From Ochotona curzoniae (Eukaryota; Chordata; Mammalia; Lagomorpha; Ochotonidae): DNA of 64,000 nucleotides. The stretch is taken from the NCBI RefSeq assembly GCF_017591425.1, contig NW_024464918.1:28486001-28550000 (forward strand). Reading direction: 5' to 3'. The notes beneath the pieces were generated by a model. The model was not told where the DNA came from. It did not search any database and was given only the letters and a program-made list of their open reading frames with translations. Numbering within the stretch: position 1 is the first letter of the stretch; each line of letters opens with the position of its first letter. Shown one piece after another: positions 49,499 through 60,464 of this stretch. Position numbers and translations under genes: made by a program.

Positions 49499-49571
49499 AT
49501 GAAGTGCAAACAAAAGAAAAAAAAACATGTAGAAAACACCCATCTTCTCCAGCCTGCCAAGACATCAAGAG
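49499..49571 (+). CDS. FAM170A-like: FAM170A-like unit 3, exon 1
   Basis: Encodes MKCKQKKKKHVENTHLL...TSRG, one Lys codon longer than units 1 and 4 because of expansion of an A run. It ends in phase 1 at G|GTACGG, a weaker donor. The start is set by alignment. Only a damaged exon B follows in this unit, and no C, D or terminal exon is seen before unit 4 begins. So it is most likely part of a truncated duplicate, unless it splices into exons of unit 4. Confidence 0.65.
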
Positions 49572-51233
49572 GTACGGCCTGTGGGACCACTGTGACCAGG
49601 CAGCACCTTTCCAAGGAGGAGGAGCAGATTCCTGGTTCCACAGGACAGGCAGTAAGGGAAAGGCAGGGGGAGAAAGGAGGCAGGCGAGAGAGACAGCTGT
49701 GTGGGGGTCTTCCTGTGATGGGACAGTGCAGAGCGGACGCCGCATGCTGCTCTGTGGAGCTCCAGGTACAGGCTCCAGGTACGGGCTCCAGGCGCTGCCT
49801 CCGCAAAGTCCCGTGACATCCTGCTGCGCACAGTGATGGGTTTCTCAACAGTAAAATATCTCCTTTCGTTTGTTTCACTTCTGAAAGCACTAGAGATTTG
49901 TATATTAATTTTTTTTTGAAAACTTTCTTTTTACAAAGAAAAAGAAAGTGAGGCTTCTAGAGGTTAAGAGATATCCCAGAGGGGAACAGTGGACACTCCG
50001 AAGATGTCTCAGAAGGGATAAGTACACAGCCCTAAATAATTTATTCACCAAGAAATAAAGATGTTTTGTTTTGGACTCTGAAGGTATAAATGGAAGAATT
50101 CCATGTGAGTGTAAAAGATAAGGCAGAGGAAAAAAATAACTATTGAAGAGATGTTCTGGGAAGATGACCAGCTAGACCGGAATAACTACCATGCTGCGTT
50201 ACAATAATCAAGTTCTGAACAAGAGAGAGGAATGTTGCGTGGAAGGATCTGTAAGTTCTTGAAACCATGTATATGATATTTAGTCCATTTATGTACATAA
50301 TTATAAAAATAGTAAATGGGTAACTTCATGTGGGGGTAAATTACTTCACAGTGGAGGTGAGGGGAACAGACTGGAGCCAACTGCAACAATCCAAATAATG
50401 GCTCATATTCTTCAGTAGAATAAGAAAATACTAACAAAACTTGAGGCCCTGGCTACTATAATGATCCTGCAGAGAGAGACCTGGAGTGGAAAGCTGCCCC
50501 AATGTCAACTTTACTCCTGTCAGTGCACGTTCAAAGATGCTACTGAGTATAAATTAGGACAGAAGTAAAACACACAGTCATACCTACCCACAATTACAAA
50601 GCGAAAGAGCTGAGTCAGCAAAAAGGAGATGCTAACATCTACCATACACACTTCTACACGTCATCTACCAGGTCTTCTTGCCATAGTGATGCTTGATAAA
50701 TGGGCTCTCTGCTTATGTCAGAGCACAAGCCAGGTCAAGGTGGTATGTCTCCTCCATGTTACAATTCAGACTGGGATCAATGAAAACTGTCATCATTACA
50801 CAACAGCATTGAAGCAGACAGTAAGGTATTGGCATCCCTGTCAGATGCAAGACAAAATAACATGCCACAGGTCATATGCCTGTCTGTACCCAGAAGGGGT
50901 TCATTGTACCCCATCCATTAACTTAGTCCCAATGGTCAGAGTCGACTGTGAGGGAGTTTGATGATACACTACAGCCGTGTGCACATATGTACAAGGAATT
51001 GCTAACAATCTGTGCACGACTTACAAATGATACGCATGGCGCAATCTAGTCACCTTGGCACGTACTGATGTGATAAAGGAACATGACAGACACTTAAAGT
51101 TTCCACTTGTAAGAAGCAGATTATGGCGCCCCTAGGAGCACAGAACTTGCTAAGTGGCTCATACTGTTGTTTAAGGATGGATATGCACACAGATATGCCA
51201 GACACAAACCTCTGATTTGGTTCGATTTCTCGG

Positions 51234-51374
51234 GAAACTTGAACTCCTACAGAGATATTCTATGGTATAAACAAAAGACACTTACCTCCACGTCAGACCA
51301 CCAGGGACATGAGGACACATCTTCCTCACACCACTTCTCCTGCATCTCATCCGAAGACAGACTTGTTGGTGCAG
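51234..51374 (+). pseudogene. Unit 3 exon B, open but acceptor lost
   Basis: A 141-nt segment, open in the expected frame and ending at a good donor (gcag|gtgggg), phase 1. It encodes the start GNLNSYRD..., then a SSSHHFSCISSEDRLVGAG core. The acceptor AG has become GG (ttctcggg), the same change as in unit 2. Reading runs on past the donor for about 75 codons, but that is not supported by similarity. Units 2 and 3 may share this loss by descent or by conversion. Confidence 0.65.
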
Positions 51375-51619
51375 GTGGGGAAGAGGACCTTTCAGAGGAT
51401 GCGGAAGGAATCCAGGACCTAAGCATAGTACAGAAAAGAGGAATTCTATCAGTTCGTACGAGTCTGCCCATTCCAGAAGAAAACAAGAACTTAAGAACTT
51501 TTTATTATTATAATAAAACTCTCGAGGTGATCAAATTTAAAGCAGAGAGGTTTGTTTGGATTGCTGGCTCTGGAGAAGCCAAGTGCAGGGCCCTCCTCTG
51601 CTGGTGAACTAGTTCAGTG

Positions 51620-52829
51620 CAAAATGAACCTGGGTGGAGGGCCAAAGCATTCTGGCTAACTTTCACAGTTTTCCTAGGCATATAGGCAGGGAGCTCGATT
51701 GGACTAAACCAACCGTTAACTAGAATGCACTTCAGGTGAAGGCTTCATGTAGACTTCCAACTATCTGTGATAGTGCGAAGCTATTATCGTTAATGAACTA
51801 TGCAGGAAAGTACCTTACCATATGAGATACATGGTAGTATTCAAATGTATAGGTCACATATATGTTATATAATCTATTCTATAAAAGTTAATAGAAATAA
51901 AAGGTTAAAAAGAGGAAGCATTGGAGCTTAAAATACATTAATTGGTTTAACTATGTTAAATATTTATGACAAGTTTGAAATAAAGGTACAAAAAAAAATA
52001 GTAACCAGAGAATAAAATATTTTAAAAACAAGTGCCAAATTCTGTAACAAAGTAGTCACTGGTTTATCTCACAGAGTATGGGGTTAACAAACTAGTTGTT
52101 AGAAACCTAGTGCAGGGGGCCCAGCACTGTGGTGAAAGACATGAAAACTTGTTGCTAGTGCTCATCATGCAAAAGCCAAGGTCATCAAGGGGTGCAACCA
52201 GGTGCAAACCACTGAATAAAGGAGGTTCCAGAGGTAAAGCCCTGCTAACTGCTGGGGTTGAAAGCAGAGACTCCAAGTGATGGCATAACTCCTGTTCCGG
52301 GTGTGAGTCAGAAAGGAGTCACCCCAGTGTGGCAGCCATATACACAGCCCAGATGTTTCCAGAAGATAGGGATTCAGACTTGGAAAACCAAAGTGGAAGC
52401 TGAGAGCTCTGGTGTAAGAACATAACCACCTCTGAGATGGGCTGAGGACTGACAGCTAAGCGTGACCTCTACTCCCAGCTATGGTGAGATGATGTGGAAT
52501 GGTGGCAAAGAGATGAGTCACATTGTGAAGACACATAAGACTTGCCAGCAGTAAGATAAACTCGGTAAATATAGATGCATGGAATGGCTGCAAATCCACT
52601 ACAACATCCTCACATTTTAAAAACATCTACTTGAAAACAGACATATGCCTACTTGTACATATTTTGGGAGTGCTATTTGGTATCTCAGTACAACATACAA
52701 TGCACGGTGTCCAATCAGGGTAAATACACTTATTTCCAAATATTTTACTAGTGTTTGGATATGCTAAGTTAAACAGTACCATTAACAATATATAATTATT
52801 TCCTATGAGACATGTATAGTTCTAAGCCT
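51620..52829. other. Stretch between units 3 and 4; possible SINE fragment at 52.1 kb
   Basis: 'gggggcccagcactgtggtg' at about 52116-52135 resembles a SINE head, but the body is too diverged to place. The unit 3 homology ends near 51.6 kb. Nothing else recognised. Confidence 0.4.
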
Positions 52830-53150
52830 AATTCTCTTTTTTTTTAATCAAAAAGGTACAATATATTTTAAAATCAGAGTGATGGGGAGGGAGGAGATTT
52901 GAGATTTTCCATTCACTGGTTTGCTTCTCAAAAACTCCTAAGTCCAGGGGCAGGACAAACTAAGAATAGGGTTTGAGATTTATGTCCAAGTCTCACAGGT
53001 GGATTTCAGAAACCCAAGGATTTGAACCACCACTCTGGTTTCTCACGTACGTTAGCAGGAGATTTGGTCAAAGTGAAGTAGTATGGAACTGGCAATCGGA
53101 TATGGCATGCTAGTTGTACAACTAGCGGTTTGTCCTGCCCACAACACCAG
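52830..53150 (-). mobile_element. Old diverged CSINE
   Basis: 'ttgagattttccattcactggtttgcttctc', 'aggtggatttcagaaacccaagg' and 'tagttgtacaactagcggtttgtcctgcccac' match a degraded minus-strand SINE. Confidence 0.55.
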
Positions 53151-53454
53151 CCTCCCTGCCCTCTTTTGCACTGCTATATCCTCACTACTCAGGTGATTTA
53201 GTAACCTCGTATCCCTTGATGCATCATATAATTTCTTTTTAACGTAAGACATCAAATTAAAGTCTTGGCATCAAATGCAATACAAACAAAAGTTAATAAT
53301 AGAACTTCCATGGTAATAAACACTCCCAGGATGGATGTTAGGGCTCAGCAGGTTCTACCTCTTCTTGGGATAACTGCTTTCCCTATTTGAGTGCCTGAGA
53401 TCAATTCCCGATTCTGCTTCAAATATTCTTTTCTTCTCCACCTTCTCCTCCTTT

Positions 53455-53935
53455 TCCTTCTTCTTGAGATGTATTTCTTTGAAAGGCAGTTTCATAGATA
53501 AACAAAGAGAGGCAAAGGGAAGATGGGAAGGTGGAACTGATGGGTACAGAGAGAGGGAGGCAAAGAGAATGGAGAGAGAATTGAATGAGAGGGATATCAA
53601 GCCAGAAGCCTGGAACTCTGTCAGGATCTCCCATGAGGGTAGCAGGAGCCCAAGGACTTGAGCCATCTCCCGTTGCTTTTCCAGGCACACGAGCAGAGAG
53701 CTGGCAGATACACCTGCTTTCCGATAAGCACTCCATGAAGGCAGATGACAGCGAAGCACTTGTGTTCCTGCTTACCCATGGATGTGACTCAATAGAATTT
53801 CCTGTTGCTACTCTTGGTATGGCCTAGCTCTATCTTTTCAAGGTGTCTGGAGACTGAACCAGGATCTCCCTCCCTATTTGCCTTTCTCTGCATCACATGC
53901 CATTTCAAGAAATAAATAAATAAATAACTTGAAGA
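53455..53935 (-). mobile_element. Old CSINE fragments before unit 4
   Basis: The part from 'atgtatttctttgaaaggcagtttcatag' to 'gagcagagagctgg' (about 53465-53705) is a minus-strand SINE. The stretch 53815-53935, ending in 'aaataaataaataaata', looks like the 3' half of a plus-strand copy. They are grouped because the border is unclear. Confidence 0.55.
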
Positions 53936-54000
53936 AAGCCCCCGGCAAGAGGATGTGTCGGTCCTGCACTCCTGAAGGAGTTGCTGAGTTCAGAACAGAG

Positions 54001-54010
54001 TGATGTCATC
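54001..54010 (+). promoter_or_regulatory. Conserved TGATGTCATC element, unit 4
   Basis: Identical to the unit 1 motif and at the same distance (223 bp) from the ATG. Promoter role is inferred from conservation of sequence and position. Confidence 0.45.
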
Positions 54011-54223
54011 AACAGGTCATAAACGCTGCAGAGGCCCTAGTGATGGGCTGTCATCCCTGAAACTCAATGCTGAACTGGACACTCAGCAGGACGGTGACTA
54101 AGTGGAGCGTGCTTTATGTGATTTGTTGTTCTTCAAGGTTCAAATCTCATTAACTATCTCTTTGAGAACAGAGATGCAGGGAGAAAAGCACCTGCTTTAA
54201 ATAATTCTCCAAGGAGTTGAACG

Positions 54224-54293
54224 ATGAAGCGGAAACAAAAGACAAAACATCTGGAAGTCACATACTCTCCCCAAGCTGCAAAGATATCAAGAG
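54224..54293 (+). CDS. FAM170A-like: FAM170A-like unit 4, exon 1
   Basis: Encodes MKRKQKTKHLEVTYSPQ...ISRG, differing from unit 1 at only a few codons. It ends in phase 1 at G|GTGTGT. The ATG context is 'gaacgatgaag'. Exons C1 and C2 of this unit are intact and in matching phase, so exon 1 to C1 to C2 gives one open frame. However, exon D and the terminal zinc-finger exon are not found before the window ends. Confidence 0.78.
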
Positions 54294-55846
54294 GTGTGTC
54301 CTAGGATATCCTTTAGGTCTGGTGCAGCCAGGCACTGCCTTCTCTGAAGGAGGGAGGATTCTGGTGGGGACTGGAGAAAAAGAGAAGTGAGGGAGAGGAG
54401 TGAAGGTTGTGTGAGATAGGGGGGCCCTGTACGTGTCCAGCCTTCCCGAAGACCAAACTCAAAGCACAGACGCTCTCAGACCCAGGCATTGGCCCCATGC
54501 AGCTTGGGGCCTTGTCAAGAAGACATGGCTACTCACTAGTTCGTGTTAACTGTCCATAAAATTTTAAAGTGAAACTTCTTAAGTGACTAGGTTCTTAGGA
54601 TTTTTTTACTGACACTTTCTCTTTTCAGTGAAGAAAGTGTGGCTCCCCGGGATGAAGGAAACATTTTAAAAAGTTTGAGAAATTAGAAGATGTCTAGGCA
54701 GGGCTCAGTGCAGCCATAAAGAATGTATTCACTAAGGAGTGAAATCCATTGTTTCGGGCTGTGAGGATGTAAGTGTGGGGCTGCTATCGGAATGTGAGAA
54801 ACATAGAGGACATGCAGTAACACTCGTAACACCATATAGTCACAAAGACTGAATCGAAGAGACGGAGACAGGTCTTACAGGTAAAATGGTGAAGTTGGAT
54901 GGGCACAGCTACCATGGAGTTTAACCGGAAACAAACGGCTCACAGGAGCTGAGGTCCCTGTTCAGTCAGCAGAGGGGAAGGCAGCCAACCTCAACAATCC
55001 AATCCATGGCTCACGCCTGATTAGAATCTGTCATTTCCACTGAAGTCTAAGGTTCTATGTACAGATGGTCCCCTACAGAGGAAGCGAGTGAAGCTGTCTC
55101 TTTCTTCAATAAAATCAGCACACATCCAAAGATGATACTGAGTGTAGACACTGAGGTGCGTAAGATATAAAATCACACCTATTCACATAGGCACACACAG
55201 GGTACATACAGCACCCACAGGAAGGCACTAGTAACACAGAACATATTTCTGTGCTACCAGCTTTGACTCTCCAGAATGTTTTATTCCCCATATAACCTTG
55301 ACTTAGGAACGAGGTCATGATAACCAAAGCATAGTGAAGCCACTTCTGTCTTACAAGAATATAGGTTATACATTTAAGTCAATAGAATAAATCTGTTCCT
55401 TATGATCTTTCAGCACCTGAGATTAGGAAAACACTGTAACAGAAAGCTCTCAAAAGGGGAGTGTCAATATCCCAGGCAGATGGAAAATGAAATAGCAGGG
55501 TAGCAGATACAGGTTTGTAAGTCCATGCCAGGAAGGGGTACAGGTCACCCCCTAGTCAGCTCAGAAGTCTCTAAGGGAGCTTGGTGAATAGGAAAGCTAC
55601 ACACAGGTAGATAAAGGGTTGGTAACAATCCTCACACTATTTACAAAGGCACATACTGCAATTCCAGTCTCCAGTGACATACAGCAACAGACAAACACAT
55701 CTCCACAACTAGTGTTTTCAGTGGTAGAAAGCTCCTTGAAGATGGAGCCATATGCAATCTGCCACACTAGACTTACTGCTTATTTAAAGATGGATAAATG
55801 CATACACAGCAAGTGTGAACCCTGTATCTTTTCTGTCCTTTCTCAG
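54294..55846 (+). other. Unit 4 intron 1
   Basis: Shares blocks with the first introns of units 1-3 (for example 'ggcagccaacctcaacaatccaatccatggctc' near 54973). No other recognised feature. Confidence 0.55.
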
Positions 55847-55990
55847 GAAACTTGAATTTATACAAGGGTGTTCTGCAACAAAACCAAAATGTGCTGACCC
55901 CAACTTCAGGCCAGAAAACAGGGGATGCTGCTTCTTGCTCCTCAGAGCATTTCTCCTGTATCCCCTCTGAAAACAAGCTCATTGGGGCAG
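55847..55990 (+). pseudogene. Unit 4 exon B, open but donor lost
   Basis: A 144-nt open segment after a good acceptor (cctttctcag|ga). It encodes GNLNLYKGVLQQ..., then SSEHFSCIPSENKLIGAG. The donor GT of unit 3 is GA here (gcag|gaggga), so normal splicing out of this exon should fail. If the exon were retained, the frame would stop about 17 codons later at 56041. It may be skipped in frame. Confidence 0.65.
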
Positions 55991-55999
55991 GAGGGAGAG

Positions 56000-58068
56000 A
56001 TCCTGATACAGAAGCCAGCCAGCATCTAGGCACATACAGATGAACTGAGTGACTCTCTCAGGAGTACACTCAAGTTTATGCATTCCAGAAAACAACAACA
56101 ACAAAAAAAACACCGAACATTCAAAGCACTCGTATTGGTTATCTTCTCTTTGCTATAACTCAATCTATGATGGAGCCAAACTCTATTAAGAGATCTGCCT
56201 CCCATCACTCCTATGATAGCAGAATTCTGGGTGATGCAGATCATCAGGTGGCAAATCATATATGGAGGTGCACGTGAATGTGTGTATTTCCCACTTCTAA
56301 AGCCAGCCTAATTCACTTATGTGGGTTCCACCTGAATGACCCTATGTAATCATCCTGTCCTATGGCCCTGTGCTTGTACTTCATAACTGGAATAAATGTC
56401 TACCTTCATAATATCTCACAGTAGTATTTACAGTTCAACACAAGAAGCAGTTAAGAGACAACCCACAAATATTCAAACCATAGCACTGCTCTCCCATGGC
56501 TTTTGGTACGAGCAGCAGTAAAAGCCACATGCTCCAAGAATAAAGCACCCAAGAAAACTGGAGCAAGCCCTGCAAGGTCAGTGGAATGCCAGGTTTGCCT
56601 GGTAGAGTCACAGGAGGCACTCAGGAACAGCAGCTCCGAGGGAAGTGACACAGGATGCTCCACTTTCAAGGAATGACGAAAAATCTACTATCTGAAAACA
56701 GGGTCAAACCAGTAGTGTAATTATGACATGTGCTTGAGGCAGAGAACAGATGCCCGCTCCAGAATGACACATCTTTGTAAGACCTTGTATCATCAATGTG
56801 CTTTCATAGCCAATAGTCTCACTCTTAACCCATTTGTAGATCCATCTCCTATCTTTCACCTTCATCCCCTATCAATTTCCACAAGCATGAAGATTTTTGA
56901 AATTTTGTGTGCCTGCCAAAAGAGTAATGGTTACTCTTTTATGGCATCATGGATTCATTATCCCTGAATTGTTTCATCTTTATATAAACAAAAGTGCACA
57001 ATACACACTTTGTATGAGATCTCTTTCGCTCATATTAGTGAAATTCACCCACATGGCACATGACCAGTTTGTTCTACCTCACCTCTGCATATATATCACC
57101 TCATTGATATAATTTCCCTGTTGGTAATGAATTCCTTTGAATTCATGTTGGTTTTTTTGTAGATTTGGAGTAAGTATGTTTGGTGAATTGTGTTTTGATA
57201 AAGTGACATTTATTTGCTGAAAGCCTGAGGGTTTCTCCAAACATTGACTAGTGAATTTAACATTTAAATAGTTAATCACATCATAAATCATAAATATTTA
57301 CTATCTTTAAAAATTAAAAAATATACCATGAGTTTCATTTAAAGCTGTGAAACGCCAGCTGTAAGATACAAAATGTTAGAGTAGAAAATGTGGTGGAGGC
57401 AAACCGAGGTAACACTCAAGGCAAGGTTGGTGGACAGAAGGAGCCTAACAGGGCATTTTTCAAGGAGACACACAAGGAAATGCAATGCACCGACACTCAG
57501 CCCAAGTTAGATCTGTTGAAGACAAAATGTACCTAGGGTGGGGGAGTGTGTGATCTTAGAGTGCAATGAGGGCGAAGAAAGTCTGTAGATGTATTAAGCT
57601 GAAAGTTCTCATGCCTCCAGGGATCTTCACAGTTTCATTTAAGGTTTCTGACTTTCCTGTATACAAAATTCAGCCCTGGAAGCAAAGAACTGCAGTGAGA
57701 CTATTGAAGTCTCATGTGAGCAGAGTCAGGAAACAAGTTTGGCAAAATAATAGAGGTTGATGGTTGTGTTCCCTCACAATTGTGACACCATCGGCAACAC
57801 AGCATCCATGGAAGACATGCGGTTCAACCCAAACAGATCAAGTCTAGTCAGGCTCCAACAGCCAAGCCTTACACATGCATCTCTGCTCGGGCATGTCGTG
57901 AGTTCCAGCAGGACTGACGATTTCCTTCGAGCTTGTGAGTCATGTCTGTTTTCAGAGCTTAGGAAATGATACTTAGACCACATGAGGGATGAAATGAACT
58001 AAATGATAAACTAAAGAGAGAACGAAACTCCCAGTGCCCACTGATGACATTTGTTCCATTTTTTGCAG
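56000..58068 (+). other. Unit 4 intron with a likely old L1 fragment
   Basis: 56900-57240 resembles a minus-strand old L1 3' end ('ctttcgctcatattagtgaaattcacccacatgg'). The part at 56270-56400 aligns loosely with 40080-40190 of unit 2 ('aaagccagcctaattcacttatg' versus 'aaagccagcttagtccgttcatg'). The rest is unassigned. Confidence 0.45.
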
Positions 58069-58209
58069 AAATATCAACCTTACAAAATTGTGCTCCACAA
58101 ACTGGGTACCCTTTGGAGGAGAAGGTCCTGGTGCCTACTGTGAAAGAGTTATCTTCTGAATCAGAATACTACTCCTGCCTCTCCACTTTGCACAAGCACT
58201 CTGCAGCCG
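58069..58209 (+). CDS. FAM170A-like: FAM170A-like unit 4, exon C1
   Basis: A 141-nt exon with a strong acceptor (ttccattttttgcag|aa) and donor (gccg|gtaagg), phase 1-1, open. It encodes ISTLQNCAPQTGYPLEEK..., then SSESEYYSCLSTLHKHSAAG. It pairs with exon C2 (59773) as a tandem exon duplication. The 47-codon size agrees with what I remember of FAM170A exon 2. Confidence 0.8.
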
Positions 58210-58734
58210 GTAAGGGACAGGCAGGACACCCAAAGCGAGGTAGGTCAGTGCAGTAAGAAGCAGAGCAGACCTGTAGTTGCTAATTGTTCAAAGGTCCTCA
58301 AGAATCACAATAATGGCAAAGAAAAAGAGCAATCACAATCAACAAGCATATGCTTAAATAAGGGCATGGAAAATAAACATACACATAATAGGAAAGAACA
58401 CTATAGGAAAACAAAGAATCAATCCAGGCAAATAAACACAGAGACAATGACAAGAACAAATTATAAACTAAGGCATTTGTAATTATGTGGCTGTATATAA
58501 ATGGGCCTTGAGAGTTTGCTTATCAAAAATAATAATTCAGAACTGATAAAATAGGTATAATTGAGGTATTAAATGAATATAACATGGAAGATAGTAATTG
58601 GAATTTGAAGGGCTTTATGCTTATCCTGTGGTTCAAACCAACTCTAAAATCAGTGGAGAATTAAAAAGGTAGGGCCTACCCAGATGGAAAAGGTTAATTC
58701 AAATTTAGTATATTTGTGTATGTCCTTTAGATAC

Positions 58735-59190
58735 TGTTAGATAGTAGCACAAACTCAGTGAGCTGAAACCAAACACATTCATTTTCTTACATTCTTTTCA
58801 AGTTGGAACTTTGAAATATTATTATGAGGTTAAAAACCAAGGTGCTAACAGAGCTGCTTCGTTCTGGAGATGCCACAGAAGAACACTCTGCCTTGACTGA
58901 GTGGCTTCTTGCGTTCTTTGCACTCTATGAAGTGTAACCCATTTGTATCTCCAACGACCTTTGCTTCCACTGTCACTTGTCTTCTCCATCTACCTCTGCA
59001 TCTGCCCCTCCTGCTTCCCTCTTATCAATCTCCCTGCAGTGATATTTAGGACCCGGCTACAGGATAATCTACCCCTCACAAAATCCTACATGTATGAGCA
59101 TCTGCCAAGTGTGTACTGGGGAGCATTCTGAGGAGGCAGGACTTCAGATACGGGCATCTTGGGTGGGGAGCACTATGCAACTTCTTACAA
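58735..59190 (-). mobile_element. MLT1-like LTR downstream of exon C1
   Basis: Ordered blocks 'agttggaactttgaaatatt', 'ccaaggtgctaacagagctgc', 'cttccactgtcacttgtcttctcc', 'ctacaggataatctacccctcacaaaatcc' and 'gagcatctgcc' align with the LTR after unit 2 exon C and after C2. Ancient noncoding retroviral LTR. Confidence 0.65.
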
Positions 59191-59610
59191 CTCTCCTGAA
59201 ATATGCTACACATCTGAACGGATGCACAGTCAGGTACATGTATATTAACATCTCTTACATTGAATGTAATATTCATAGCACTGTAAGTTCCAAGATACAT
59301 ACTGCAAACAGCTGCATAGAGTCTTCATATATGGACCTAAATATATCAAATACTTCTATTTTGAAGGGTGTTTCACAGTAGTGTTTCCTCATGAATTATA
59401 ATACTTTTGGGATTGACAGCATTAGTGGATGAAATGCAGTGCATACCAATAGATCCATCCGAATCCAGACTCCTACATCTAGGAAACGTACAAATGTCTA
59501 TGTGCATGAGCATACTATGGGTTTTAAAAGGTTAGATATTTTCCCACCAAGCTGTGGATGTTTATTCTCTGAGCACAGGATATCTTATTAAGAATATATG
59601 ACAGATAATT

Positions 59611-59702
59611 GTTGACAGCCATACTACCCTGAATGCGTCTAATCTCATCTGATCTCAGAAGCTACGAAGGGTTGGGCCTGGTTAGCTCTTGGAAGGGAGA
59701 AT
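59611..59702 (+). pseudogene. RN5S pseudogene: 5S rRNA retropseudogene
   Basis: About 92 bases match mammalian 5S rRNA from its 5' end ('agccatactaccctgaatgcg', 'ctgatctcagaagctacgaag', 'gggcctggttagctcttgg'), with several changes. It is truncated after 'gggaga', so the 3' part is missing. Imperfect repeats 'atatatgacagat' (before) and 'atacatgacagatt' (after) look like a target-site duplication, which points to L1-mediated retroposition. Internal promoter bases are altered. It sits in the intron just before exon C2, in the part that separates C2 from C1. Confidence 0.88.
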
Positions 59703-59772
59703 ACATGACAGATTACCAAATGAATACAACAAACACAAAGTATATATCAACAAATTCTGCTCTGTTTTCTAG

Positions 59773-59913
59773 GAATTGAAAACTTACACAAATGTGCTCG
59801 GCCATCTGGGTACTCTAAGGAGGACAAGACCCGGGTCCACATGGCAAACGACACAACCTCTGAATCAGAATACTACACCTGCTACTCCACTTTGTCCATG
59901 CCCACTTGTGCTG
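59773..59913 (+). CDS. FAM170A-like: FAM170A-like unit 4, exon C2
   Basis: A 141-nt exon from acceptor tctgttttctag|ga to donor gctg|gtaagc, phase 1-1, open. It encodes GIENLHKCARPSGYSKEDK..., then TSESEYYTCYSTLSMPTCAG. It is the second copy of exon C in this unit; its equal length, matching phase and the LTR that follows each copy show that it arose by duplication of an exon-plus-intron block. Confidence 0.8.
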
Positions 59914-60464
59914 GTAAGCGGTAGGCAGGACAACCAAGGGTATACAGATTGCTGCAGTGGTGGGCTGGGCAGAATTAGAGCCCCTAAGCTGTTTGGCGGC
60001 ATTCAGAGACTCCCAAAAACCACAGCCAGAAAAGATGCAATGAAGTCAAACAACAGCCCCAATCAGCAAGAACATGATTTTCTAAAAGTCACTTTTTAAA
60101 AAATAAGAAATACAGAAAACACTAATGGACGTTTTTATTAAAACATATTCAACTGAACAAAGAAGCAATAACAACCAAAAATAAATTTTGAGCTAAAACA
60201 TTGCTAAATATGTTACTATATATGAACAGGGGTAGCTGATTTAAATAGAAAAATAAAAAACTACCTATTCACAAGTGACAACATTTAAAATTTACTAGAT
60301 TACAATAACATTCAAGGTTAGAAAAAGTGCAATAAGCTCACTCTGCTCCAAGAGTAAAGCCACGGATTCAAAAACAACGCTAAACTCAGGAAAGTGGGTA
60401 AGCAGAGACTCTGAGAAGTTTAAACCCAATTTAGCATATGCTCGTTTTTCCTCTTAACTGCTAT

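Noticed and set aside
49321..49890. 189-codon minus-strand frame overlapping unit 3 exon 1
   Set aside because: No motif, signal or family match. The plus strand carries the conserved exon 1 and donor, so the frame is probably chance in GC-richer sequence.
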